Assembly: GCA_005885025.1 (NCBI GenBank)
Contig: VAYC01000129.1
Location: 1 to 5,700, forward strand
DNA: 5,700 bases
Reading direction: 5' to 3'
From: Actinomycetota bacterium
Lineage (GTDB): Bacteria > Actinomycetota > UBA4738
Made by a program: the position numbers and the translations under genes
Notes under the pieces: model-generated
Told to the model about the DNA's origin: nothing
What the model saw: only the letters and a program-made list of their open reading frames with translations
The model's database searches: none
In this document: piece after piece, positions 1-4,965 of the stretch
Position numbering within the stretch: the stretch's first letter is position 1
Layout: every line of letters starts with the position of its first letter

Positions 1-787
1 AGCCGACATGCAGGCGGTTGCAGGCGATGTACCAGAGGCTGTCGAAGTCGGCAACGCGCCGTGCGTTGTAACGGAAAAACGTCAGCCATCCGTCCCGGGC
101 AGCGAGGGCGAACGGAGCGTTGACGGCGGCGTACGTGACGGCGGACCAGACCACGAGTGAGACGGCGCCCCCAGTTCGACGCTGCCGGATGCGTCCCAAG
201 ACGAGCGGGATGACCAGGAGCGCGGGATACAGCTTGGCGGCCGCGCCGAGCCCCAGGAAGGCGCCGCTCAACTCGTCACGGTCTCGGAAGTAGAAGAGAG
301 TGCCGGCGGTGGCCAGAGCCACCGCCAGGAGATCCCAGTTGACGAAGGCGTAGACGAGCAGCGTCGGGGCGATGGCGAAGTACAGGGCCCGTTCTCCGAC
401 CATCTTGAACAACATCCACGCGACGGCCAGCCCGAGCAAGCCGAGGAGGAAGGCGTTCGTCCAGAAGAACGCGCCGTAGCCGTGGGCCATCCAGGCAGCC
501 AGGCGCACGAAGTACATCGTGAGCACGGGGTACTCGTCGCACCGCTGGTCCGAGGCGGTCGAACACGGGTCCAGGTAGGGGAGGCGGCCGCCCTGGAGTT
601 GTTCGCCGCCGTACAGCGGCACGATGTCCGAGTAGCAGAGGCGACGGTACTGCCGCCCGTCGGACCAGTTCCCCGTGGCACACGGCGCCTTGACCAGCGC
701 GCCGGCAGCCAGCGTGGTGGCGGTGGCCGCCAGGACGATCAGCAGGGCGACGCCCCCGGCGGCCGTTCGGCTTCCCCGGCCGATCAC
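1..787 (-). CDS. GT87 (DUF2029) family membrane glycosyltransferase, 3' end missing
   Basis: This is an integral membrane GT-C glycosyltransferase; the family moves mannose or arabinose from a polyprenyl-phosphate donor to envelope glycans on the outer face of the membrane. The frame stays open for 262 codons to the window edge, so the C-terminus is missing. A first membrane helix covers about residues 12-32. It is followed by an extracytoplasmic loop with CYSDI (Asp54 in the position of the GT-C catalytic aspartate), LPYLDP (69-74) and DEYPVLT (84-90). Hydrophobic segments follow at about 92-127, 134-167, 174-198 and 207-229. FVNWDLLAVALAT (148-160) and GLGAAAKLYPALLVIP (179-194) are typical of GT87. 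The GTG at 787 is chosen because panB's stop lies in the same frame ten codons upstream, no other usable start lies between, and a weak GAGGG precedes it. It sits 27 bases after panB, probably as one operon. The donor and acceptor cannot be told. Confidence 0.82.
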   Translation of the reverse strand, partial: MIGRGSRTAAGGVALLIVLAATATTLAAGALVKAPCATGNWSDGRQYRRLCYSDIVPLYGGEQLQGGRLPYLDPCSTASDQRCDEYPVLTMYFVRLAAWMAHGYGAFFWTNAFLLGLLGLAVAWMLFKMVGERALYFAIAPTLLVYAFVNWDLLAVALATAGTLFYFRDRDELSGAFLGLGAAAKLYPALLVIPLVLGRIRQRRTGGAVSLVVWSAVTYAAVNAPFALAARDGWLTFFRYNARRVADFDSLWYIACNRLHVG

Positions 788-814
788 GCCGGTGTCGCCC
801 TCATAGCGGAGAGC

Positions 815-1606
815 CTAGTGGTACGAGTGGTCTTCGTCCGGGAAGCGCCCCGCGGCCACGTCCTCCCCGAAGGTGCGGACGGCCTCGGTGATGACGGTCC
901 GCAGATCGGCGTACGGCTTGGCGAACTTGGGGTACGTGCCGAATCCAAGGCCGAGCAGGTCGTTGATCACCAGGACTTGCCCGTCGCAGTGAGGGCCCGC
1001 CCCGATCCCGATGGTCGGCGTTGAAACCGCTTCCGTGATCCTCCCCGCCAGCTCGGCCGGGATGCCCTCGAGAACCAGCGAGAACACGCCGGCCTTGTCC
1101 AGCGCCTGCGCCTCGTCGAGCAGCCGGCGAGCGCCTTCCTCGTCTCTCCCCTGTACGCGGTAGCCGCCCATGGCGTGGATTGATTGCGGCCCCAACCCGA
1201 TGTGCCCCATCACTGGGATCCCCCGCTCCACGATGGCCGCCGCCATGTCGATGGCCGGCCGCTCGAGCTTCACGGCGTGGGCCCCGCCCTCCTTCAGGAA
1301 CCGCCCGGCGTTGCGAACACCCTCGTCGATCGAGGTGTGAAAGGACATGAACGGCATGTCGCCAACCACGATCGCGTTCCTGACTCCGCGGGCCACTGCG
1401 CGGCAGTGATGGAGCATCTCCTCCATGGTCACCGGCAGCGTGGTGTCGTACCCGAGGACGTTGTTACCGACCGAGTCGCCCACGAGGATGACGGGAATCC
1501 CTGCCTCGTCGAGGATCCGGGCAGTCGGGTAGTCGTAGGCGGTGAGCATGACGAACCGCTCTCCGCGTTGCTTGAGCGCCCGGAGATCCCGGACGGTGAT
1601 GGCCAT
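815..1606 (-). CDS. panB: 3-methyl-2-oxobutanoate hydroxymethyltransferase (ketopantoate hydroxymethyltransferase)
   Basis: PanB transfers a hydroxymethyl group from 5,10-methylenetetrahydrofolate to 2-oxoisovalerate, making ketopantoate, the first committed step to pantothenate and coenzyme A in the cytoplasm. The 263-residue product matches the family length (E. coli 264) and covers the whole TIM barrel. The landmarks are LTAYDYPTA (21-29), LVGDS with metal ligand Asp44, VGDMPF with Asp83, AVKLE with Lys113 and Glu115, GHIGLGPQS (134-142), LVLE with catalytic Glu180, IGIGAG (199-204), PKFAK (226-230) and the typical C-terminus DEDHSYH. A longer frame opens at a GTG at 1633, but the strong GGGAGGAGG at 1623-1615 lies inside it, eight bases before ATG 1606, so 1606 is the real start. 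It is divergent from rpsF and lies upstream of the GT87 gene. Neither panC nor panD is in view. Confidence 0.96.
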   Translation of the reverse strand: MAITVRDLRALKQRGERFVMLTAYDYPTARILDEAGIPVILVGDSVGNNVLGYDTTLPVTMEEMLHHCRAVARGVRNAIVVGDMPFMSFHTSIDEGVRNAGRFLKEGGAHAVKLERPAIDMAAAIVERGIPVMGHIGLGPQSIHAMGGYRVQGRDEEGARRLLDEAQALDKAGVFSLVLEGIPAELAGRITEAVSTPTIGIGAGPHCDGQVLVINDLLGLGFGTYPKFAKPYADLRTVITEAVRTFGEDVAAGRFPDEDHSYH

Positions 1607-1614
1607 GGCTCGCG

Positions 1615-1623
1615 CCTCCTCCC
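1615..1623 (-). promoter_or_regulatory. panB ribosome binding site
   Basis: Read on the minus strand this is GGGAGGAGG, a near-perfect anti-16S match with an 8-base spacer to ATG 1606. It lies inside the longer alternative frame that opens at GTG 1633, so it decides in favour of the shorter PanB. Confidence 0.85.
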
Positions 1624-1650
1624 GAGAGTGCACGGCTCGTGTTCCAGGAG

Positions 1651-1656
1651 AGTGTA
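1651..1656 (-). promoter_or_regulatory. candidate -10 box for panB
   Basis: TACACT on the minus strand fits the TAnnnT pattern of housekeeping sigma factors. A transcript starting about 7 bases downstream would have a leader of roughly 38 bases that contains the panB ribosome binding site. No good -35 box stands at 16-18 bases upstream (CCAGCG or similar), so this is a weak call. Confidence 0.25.
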
Positions 1657-1705
1657 CCCGCGGAGGAAGTGTCCGCTGGGAACACGACTCGTTTCCCGAG
1701 GTGAA

Positions 1706-1720
1706 GGGTCTGTCAGACCC
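1706..1720. repeat. perfect 15-bp dyad in the panB/rpsF divergent region, possible operator
   Basis: GGGTCTG-T-CAGACCC is a perfect inverted repeat with 7-base arms and a 1-base centre. It stands about 100 bases upstream of the panB start and about 117 upstream of the rpsF start. It is too tight to be an RNA hairpin and has no T-run, so a site for a dimeric DNA-binding protein is the better reading. On the minus strand it also contains CTGACA, close to a -35 box, but no good -10 box lies at the right distance. Which regulator would bind is not visible. Confidence 0.4.
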
Positions 1721-1721
1721 A

Positions 1722-1737
1722 GGCGGTAGGATCCGCC
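1722..1737 (+). promoter_or_regulatory. second dyad, with a possible -10 box in its centre
   Basis: GGCGG and CCGCC arms flank the six bases TAGGAT (1727-1732), which match the TAnnnT -10 pattern with A at position 5. Start of transcription would be near 1739, giving a leader of about 98 bases before rpsF. The nearest -35-like bases (GTGAAG, 1701-1706) are 20 bases away, too far for a standard promoter. GC-rich arms of this length occur by chance at this base composition. Confidence 0.25.
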
Positions 1738-1775
1738 CGGCGGACAGAGGTTCGGCCCGGCGGGCCGGAGCGGGC

Positions 1776-1784
1776 TGTTACCAT
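1776..1784 (+). promoter_or_regulatory. candidate extended -10 promoter of the rpsF operon
   Basis: TGTTACCAT reads as TG-n-TAnnnT, an extended -10 element, which can work without a good -35 box; none is seen upstream. The start site would fall near 1791, right at the base of the hairpin that covers the rpsF ribosome binding site. The same TACCAT hexamer recurs upstream of dnaB at 3434. The ATG at 1783, the first start of the longest rpsF frame, lies on this element and so would not be in the message. Confidence 0.45.
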
Positions 1785-1791
1785 GAAGGCT

Positions 1792-1834
1792 CCACTCCTG
1801 CTCCCCCGTGGGGCCGTCAGTCCAGAGGAGGTGG
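1792..1834 (+). ncRNA. rpsF 5' leader hairpin, candidate S6:S18 autoregulatory RNA
   Basis: An outer stem pairs CCAC and TCCT (1792-1799) with AGGA (1826-1829) and GTGG (1831-1834), with G1830 bulged. The right arm contains the rpsF Shine-Dalgarno AGAGGAGG, so folding would block translation. An inner hairpin pairs CCCC (1803-1806) with GGGG (1810-1813). Directly 3' of it, in the internal loop, is CCG (1814-1816). Rps6:rps18 leaders upstream of rpsF in many bacteria have an unpaired CCG next to a stem-loop, copying the S6:S18 site of 16S rRNA helix 22, and the complex represses translation. The arrangement here fits that description and the operon encodes both proteins. The family assignment is inference from pattern, without a covariance-model search. 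Confidence 0.5.
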
Positions 1835-1836
1835 AA

Positions 1837-2124
1837 GTGCGGAAGTACGAGATCATGCTGATCCTGCCCGCCGACGCCGACGACAAGGTGATCGGGACGG
1901 CCACCGATCGGATCTCCCAGGTCTTGGCCGAGCATGGGGGCTCGGTCGACAAGGTGGATCGGTGGGGAAAGCGGCGCCTTAGCTACGAGATCCAGCGACA
2001 GACCGAGGGTCTGTACCTCCTGGTGGAGTGCCAGGCCGACCCCGCCGCGATCAAGGAGCTGGACCGAGTGCTGGGCTTGGCTGACGAAGTCATCAGGTTC
2101 AAGGTGGTGGTGCGCGCCGCATGA
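1837..2124 (+). CDS. rpsF: small ribosomal subunit protein bS6
   Basis: bS6 is a 30S platform protein that assembles on 16S rRNA as a heterodimer with bS18. The 95-residue product begins with RKYEIMLILPADADD and has the internal GKRRLSYEIQRQTEGLYLLVECQAD and C-terminal EVIRFKVVV stretches typical of the family's beta-alpha-beta ferredoxin-like fold. It lacks the long acidic tail of the E. coli protein, as usual in Gram-positive bacteria. The frame is open from an ATG at 1783, but GTG 1837 is chosen: AGAGGAGG stands a few bases upstream, and the bS6 family starts at the M/V-R-K-Y-E motif. GTG 1831 is a less likely alternative. It is the first gene of the rpsF-ssb-rpsR-rplI cluster, and its ribosome binding site is buried in a leader hairpin. 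Confidence 0.96.
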   Translation: MRKYEIMLILPADADDKVIGTATDRISQVLAEHGGSVDKVDRWGKRRLSYEIQRQTEGLYLLVECQADPAAIKELDRVLGLADEVIRFKVVVRAA

Positions 2125-2130
2125 GGCGCC

Positions 2131-2152
2131 GGCACGCCGAGATCGGTGTGCC
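2131..2152 (+). other. hairpin directly after the rpsF stop
   Basis: GGCACGCCG (2131-2139) pairs with CGGTGTGCC (2144-2152) over nine pairs, one of them G-U, around the 4-base loop AGAT. It starts six bases after the rpsF stop. No T-run follows, so it is not an intrinsic terminator. It may protect or process the message between rpsF and ssb. CCGA at 2137-2140 could instead pair with TCGG at 2155-2158, giving an alternative fold. Confidence 0.5.
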
Positions 2153-2167
2153 GATCGGACCTTCCCC

Positions 2168-2193
2168 TCTTCCCGCAGCCATCAGTGGGAAGA
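2168..2193 (+). other. second hairpin in the rpsF-ssb gap
   Basis: TCTTCCCGC (2168-2176) pairs with GTGGGAAGA (2185-2193) over nine pairs, one of them G-U, around an 8-base loop. It ends 27 bases before the ssb ATG, leaving the ssb ribosome binding site free, and no T-run follows. With the hairpin at 2131 it fills the longest spacer within the ribosomal-protein cluster. Confidence 0.5.
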
Positions 2194-2220
2194 CGGCGAG
2201 AAAGCAAGGTGGTGAGAGAG

Positions 2221-2667
2221 ATGGCACAGGACAACCAGGTCGTGATCGTGGGCAACCTGACCCGTGATCCCGAGCTTCGGTACACGCCCAACGGGGCGGC
2301 GTTGGTGAAGTTCGGGGTGGCGGTGAGCCGGCGGGTGAAGGACGACGCCACCGGCCAGTGGAAGGACGCCGAGACCTCGTTCTTCGACGTCACGGCGTGG
2401 CGTTCGCTCGCCGAGAACGTGGCGGAGACGCTGACCCAGGGTAGCCGGGTCGTGGTGGTGGGCCGGCTCCGGACCAACTCCTGGGAGACGCCGGAGGGAG
2501 AGCGGCGGTCCAAGGTGGAGATCGAGGCCGAGGAGGTCGGGCCCAGCCTCAAGTGGGCCACCGCGAAGATCGAGAAGCAGGGGCGCGCCCCGGGCGCCGG
2601 CGACTTCGCCGCAGGCGTTTCCGTCGGCGTTGGCGGGCCGCAGGAGGAGACGCCACTGGATGCCTAA
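2221..2667 (+). CDS. ssb: single-stranded DNA-binding protein, without a canonical acidic tip
   Basis: SSB coats single-stranded DNA as a tetramer during replication, repair and recombination. The 148-residue product has a full OB-fold at about 1-112: [19 protein letters not shown] (7-25), FGVAVSRR (31-38), [21 protein letters not shown] (51-71), [10 protein letters not shown] (74-83) and [17 protein letters not shown] (99-115). The remaining tail is short, about 35 residues, and ends in PQEETPLDA rather than the DDDIPF or DEPPF type of tip that binds partner proteins. ATG 2221 follows AAGGTGGTGA by about 5 bases and matches the family's start; the frame is open further up but only into the hairpins. 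The stop overlaps the rpsR start by 8 bases. Its place in the rpsF-rpsR cluster marks it as the housekeeping SSB, which makes the tail odd. Confidence 0.96.
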   Translation: MAQDNQVVIVGNLTRDPELRYTPNGAALVKFGVAVSRRVKDDATGQWKDAETSFFDVTAWRSLAENVAETLTQGSRVVVVGRLRTNSWETPEGERRSKVEIEAEEVGPSLKWATAKIEKQGRAPGAGDFAAGVSVGVGGPQEETPLDA

Positions 2668-2929
2668 GGAGCGACGCAGAGGACCGAAGCGGGAGAAAGA
2701 GGAGAAGCCCTGGCAGAAGAAGCTGCGGAAGAAGGTCTGCATCTTCTGCAAGGACAAGGCTGCCTACGTCGACTACAAGGACGTTACGCTTCTTCGCAAG
2801 TTCATCTCGGACCGCGGCAAGATCCGTGCGCGGCGGGTGACCGGGAACTGTTCGCAGCATCAGCGCGAGGTTGCCTCGGCCGTGAAGAACGCCCGGGAGA
2901 TGGCACTCCTGCCGTATACGGCCCGATGA
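2660..2929 (+). CDS. rpsR: small ribosomal subunit protein bS18, zinc-type (C+)
   Basis: bS18 partners bS6 on the 30S platform. The 89-residue product has a basic N-terminal arm ([16 protein letters not shown]), then VCIFC (26-30), [24 protein letters not shown] (39-62), [24 protein letters not shown] (63-86), the family core. Cys27, Cys30, Cys64 and His67 could form a zinc site, as in C+ versions of bacterial ribosomal proteins. The frame is open from GTG 2630, but ATG 2660 matches the family start, and AGGAGGAGA at 2642-2650 stands nine bases before it. It overlaps the end of ssb by 8 bases and rplI by 4, so translation of all three is probably coupled. Confidence 0.96.
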   Translation: MPKERRRGPKREKEEKPWQKKLRKKVCIFCKDKAAYVDYKDVTLLRKFISDRGKIRARRVTGNCSQHQREVASAVKNAREMALLPYTAR

Positions 2930-3375
2930 GGGTCATCCTCCATCGGGCCGTGGACAAACTGGGCGTCCCGGGCCAGGTCGTGGACGTGGCGGACGGGTAT
3001 GCGCGCAATTACCTGATCCCCCGCGGCCTCGCCGCGCCGGCCTCGAAGGGGGAGGTTCGCCACTCTGCCCGCCTGAAGCAGGCGCACGAGAAGCGCGTGC
3101 AGGAGGCCCTTTCCGAGGCCCAAGCCACGGCGGACCGGCTGGCCGGGGCGCCGCTCCGGATTCCGGCGAGGGCGGGGGAGGACGGGCGGCTCTTCGGCAG
3201 CGTCACCGTCACCGACGTGGCCACGGCCATCGAGCGGGCGACCGGTCTCGGCATCGATCGGAAGCGCATCCACCTTCCCGAGCCGATCCGGAGCGTGGGT
3301 ACCCACAGCGTGGCGGTTCATCTCCATCCCGACGTGAATGCGTCGGTCACCGTGGAGGTCGTGGCGCAGATATAG
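2926..3375 (+). CDS. rplI: large ribosomal subunit protein bL9
   Basis: bL9 binds 23S rRNA near the base of the L1 stalk and helps hold reading frame. The 149-residue product is full length (E. coli 149). It has the N-terminal rRNA-binding domain [32 protein letters not shown] (about 3-36), a long charged connecting helix (about 41-74), and the C-terminal domain with [16 protein letters not shown] (84-99), [23 protein letters not shown] (112-134) and VTVEVVAQI. Its ATG overlaps the rpsR stop as ATGA, and the nearest purine-rich stretch (GGGAG) is about 30 bases upstream, so it is probably translated by ribosomes coming off rpsR. Confidence 0.97.
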   Translation: MRVILHRAVDKLGVPGQVVDVADGYARNYLIPRGLAAPASKGEVRHSARLKQAHEKRVQEALSEAQATADRLAGAPLRIPARAGEDGRLFGSVTVTDVATAIERATGLGIDRKRIHLPEPIRSVGTHSVAVHLHPDVNASVTVEVVAQI

Positions 3376-3433
3376 ACGGCTCCAAGGCCTGTCGCGCTGT
3401 TTCCGCTGGTCACGACGTGTCGGTGGGCCTCGC

Positions 3434-3439
3434 TACCAT
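3434..3439 (+). promoter_or_regulatory. candidate -10 box upstream of dnaB
   Basis: TACCAT in the 211-base rplI-dnaB gap is the same hexamer as the candidate rpsF promoter. The expected start site is about 3446, exactly the A of an ATG, giving a dnaB leader of about 140 bases or a leaderless short frame. The -35 position holds CACGAC, which is poor. The rest of the gap shows no terminator and no convincing gene. Confidence 0.35.
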
Positions 3440-3558
3440 GCTCGGATGCGGCCCCGGCGAATCCCCTCGTCAAGTTCGAAGCCCATTCCCGCAGGTCGGC
3501 GGACTATCCCCAGGTGTTCAAGAGCCTGTCCCTCTGGCAACGCACAAGCCTGCTCCGG

Positions 3559-3564
3559 TAGCTT
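3559..3564 (+). promoter_or_regulatory. alternative -10 box close to dnaB
   Basis: TAGCTT fits TAnnnT; a start near 3571 would leave a leader of about 16 bases before dnaB. The -35 position holds GGCAAC, a poor match. It competes with the TACCAT at 3434 as the dnaB promoter. Confidence 0.2.
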
Positions 3565-3586
3565 CCGCCCGCGATGATGGTGAGGC

Positions 3587-4933
3587 ATGGCCAGAACGGC
3601 TGAGGACGTCCGGCGGGTCCGTCCGGAACGCATCCCCCCGCACAACCTCGAGGCCGAGCAATCCGTGCTGGGCTCGATGATGCTCTCCGCGGAGGCGATC
3701 GCCTCGGTGGTGGAGGTGGTGAAAGCCGAAGACTTCTATCGCCCGGCCCACGAGAGGATCTATCAGGCGATCCTGTCCGTGTACGGGCGTGGTGAGCCGG
3801 TGGACGCCATCACCGTTGTCGAGGAGCTCAAGCGTCACCGCGGGTTGGATGAGATCGGTGGCCCCTTGTACGTGCAGGACCTGGTCGAATCGGTTCCTAC
3901 CCCGGCCAGTGCCGGCTACTACGCCCGCATCGTGGCCGACAACGCCCTGCTTCGAAGGCTGATCGACGCGGCCGCTCAGATCATGTCCCGGGCCTACGCG
4001 GTTCCCGAGGATCCGCGCAAGGCTGCCGACGAGGCTGAGGCACTCGTGTACGCCGTCTCACGGGTCGACGAGACTGAACAGGTCGTCTCGCTCCGCGAGC
4101 TGGTCGACGAGAGCATGGGGGCCCTCGAACACATCCAGCAGCGCGACAGCGCGTTCGCCGGCGTGCCGACGGGTTTCATGGACCTGGACAGCCTGCTGTC
4201 GGGCCTCCAGAGGGAGAACCTCATCATCGTGGCGGCCCGTCCCGGGGTCGGCAAGTCGTCGTTCGTCACCAACGTCGCCCGCAACATCGCGGTGGATGCC
4301 GGGGTCCCGGTGGCGATGTTCTCGCTCGAGATGTCCCGGTTCGAGATCGGGATGCGCCTGCTCTGCGCGGAAGCCCGCGTCCCGTGGGAGAAGGTTCGTT
4401 CGGGCCGAGTCGCCACGGAGGAGTGGACCAGGATCGTGGAGGCGGCCGAGGTGCTGCACGAGGCGCCCCTCTACATCGTGGATTCCGGCAACGTGACGAT
4501 CGTGGACATCCGGGCCAAGGCTCGCCGCATGAAGTCCAAGCAGGGCCTCGGCCTCATCATCGTGGACTACCTCCAGCTGATGTCGAGCCATTCCCGAACG
4601 GAGAACCGCCAGCAGGAAGTGGCCGAGATCAGCCGGTCGCTCAAGCTCCTCGCCAAGGAGCTCGAGATCCCGGTGATCGCCGTTTCGCAGCTCAACCGCA
4701 ACCCGGAGACCAGGGCCGACAAGCGCCCTCAGCTTTCGGACCTGAGGGAATCGGGGTCCATCGAGCAGGACTCCGACATCGTCATGTTCATCCACCGGGA
4801 CGACTCGGACGATCCGACGGTGAAGGGCAAAGCGGACATCATCGTGGCCAAGCACCGCAACGGCCCGACTCAGACCGTGCCCCTGACGTTCCTCCCACAC
4901 CTCACGCTGTTTCGGAACTTCGCCCGGAGCTGA
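3587..4933 (+). CDS. dnaB: replicative DNA helicase DnaB
   Basis: DnaB is the hexameric 5'-3' helicase that opens the replication fork and recruits primase. The 448-residue product is of normal length. The N-terminal domain runs from PPHNLEAEQSVLGSMML (17-33) to about 160. After a linker comes the RecA-like motor: PTGFMDLDSLLSGL (194-207), Walker A ARPGVGKSS (217-225, Lys223), FSLEMS (245-250) with the likely catalytic Glu248, Walker B LGLIIVDYLQL (321-331, Asp327), VSQLNR (366-371), DLRESGSIEQDSD (385-397) and AKHRNGPTQ (421-429) with the presumed arginine finger. No intein interrupts it, unlike some mycobacterial dnaB genes. ATG 3587 is the first possible start, since TGA stands in frame at 3581. 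GGTGAGG ends one base before the ATG, an unusually short spacing, so initiation is probably weak or leader-dependent. Confidence 0.98.
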   Translation: MARTAEDVRRVRPERIPPHNLEAEQSVLGSMMLSAEAIASVVEVVKAEDFYRPAHERIYQAILSVYGRGEPVDAITVVEELKRHRGLDEIGGPLYVQDLVESVPTPASAGYYARIVADNALLRRLIDAAAQIMSRAYAVPEDPRKAADEAEALVYAVSRVDETEQVVSLRELVDESMGALEHIQQRDSAFAGVPTGFMDLDSLLSGLQRENLIIVAARPGVGKSSFVTNVARNIAVDAGVPVAMFSLEMSRFEIGMRLLCAEARVPWEKVRSGRVATEEWTRIVEAAEVLHEAPLYIVDSGNVTIVDIRAKARRMKSKQGLGLIIVDYLQLMSSHSRTENRQQEVAEISRSLKLLAKELEIPVIAVSQLNRNPETRADKRPQLSDLRESGSIEQDSDIVMFIHRDDSDDPTVKGKADIIVAKHRNGPTQTVPLTFLPHLTLFRNFARS

Positions 4934-4956
4934 CGGCTCCGTGGCCCCGCTAGGCT
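4930..4956 (+). promoter_or_regulatory. candidate promoter for a leaderless endonuclease III transcript
   Basis: CTGACG (4930-4935) overlaps the dnaB stop and resembles a -35 box; after 15 bases comes TAGGCT (4951-4956), which fits TAnnnT. The ATG at 4966 begins 9 bases after the hexamer, where transcription would be expected to start. No Shine-Dalgarno precedes that ATG, so a leaderless message, common in actinobacteria, is a good fit. The 15-base spacer is short. Confidence 0.4.
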
Positions 4957-4965
4957 TGGCCCGGC

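Noticed and set aside
482..1024. 180-codon plus-strand frame across the start of the GT87 gene and the end of panB
   Set aside because: It runs antisense to two well-supported genes, has no ribosome binding site worth noting and no recognisable motif.
1184..1729. 181-codon plus-strand frame opposite panB
   Set aside because: It mirrors panB codons in another frame and shows no domain; the reverse strand encodes a complete PanB.
2182..2757. 191-codon minus-strand frame opposite ssb and rpsR
   Set aside because: It is antisense to two conserved genes and its product is Arg/His/Pro-rich with no family signal.
2911..2922. Perfect 12-bp palindrome GCCGTATACGGC three bases before the rplI ATG
   Set aside because: It encodes the conserved Leu-Pro-Tyr end of bS18 and is probably constrained by that. 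It is self-complementary without a loop, so it is not an RNA hairpin.
3376..3433. Possible terminator after rplI
   Set aside because: No stem longer than four pairs (CACG-A-CGTG at 3411-3419) and no T-run follows, so an intrinsic terminator cannot be supported.
3540..3580. Resemblance to a c-di-GMP riboswitch (ACGCACAAGCC at 3540, CTCCGGTAG at 3553)
   Set aside because: Only short words match. There is an extra base in the first word, the GAAA tetraloop hairpin is missing, and no closing P1 stem can be drawn.
4058..4900. 280-codon open frame antisense to dnaB
   Set aside because: Its product is rich in His, Asp, Arg and Val without any family motif. Long antisense frames are expected opposite GC-rich coding DNA, and dnaB on the other strand is certain.
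3587..4933. Intein in dnaB
   Set aside because: The frame runs from N-terminal domain through all helicase motifs in 448 residues with no insertion at Walker A or other motifs.
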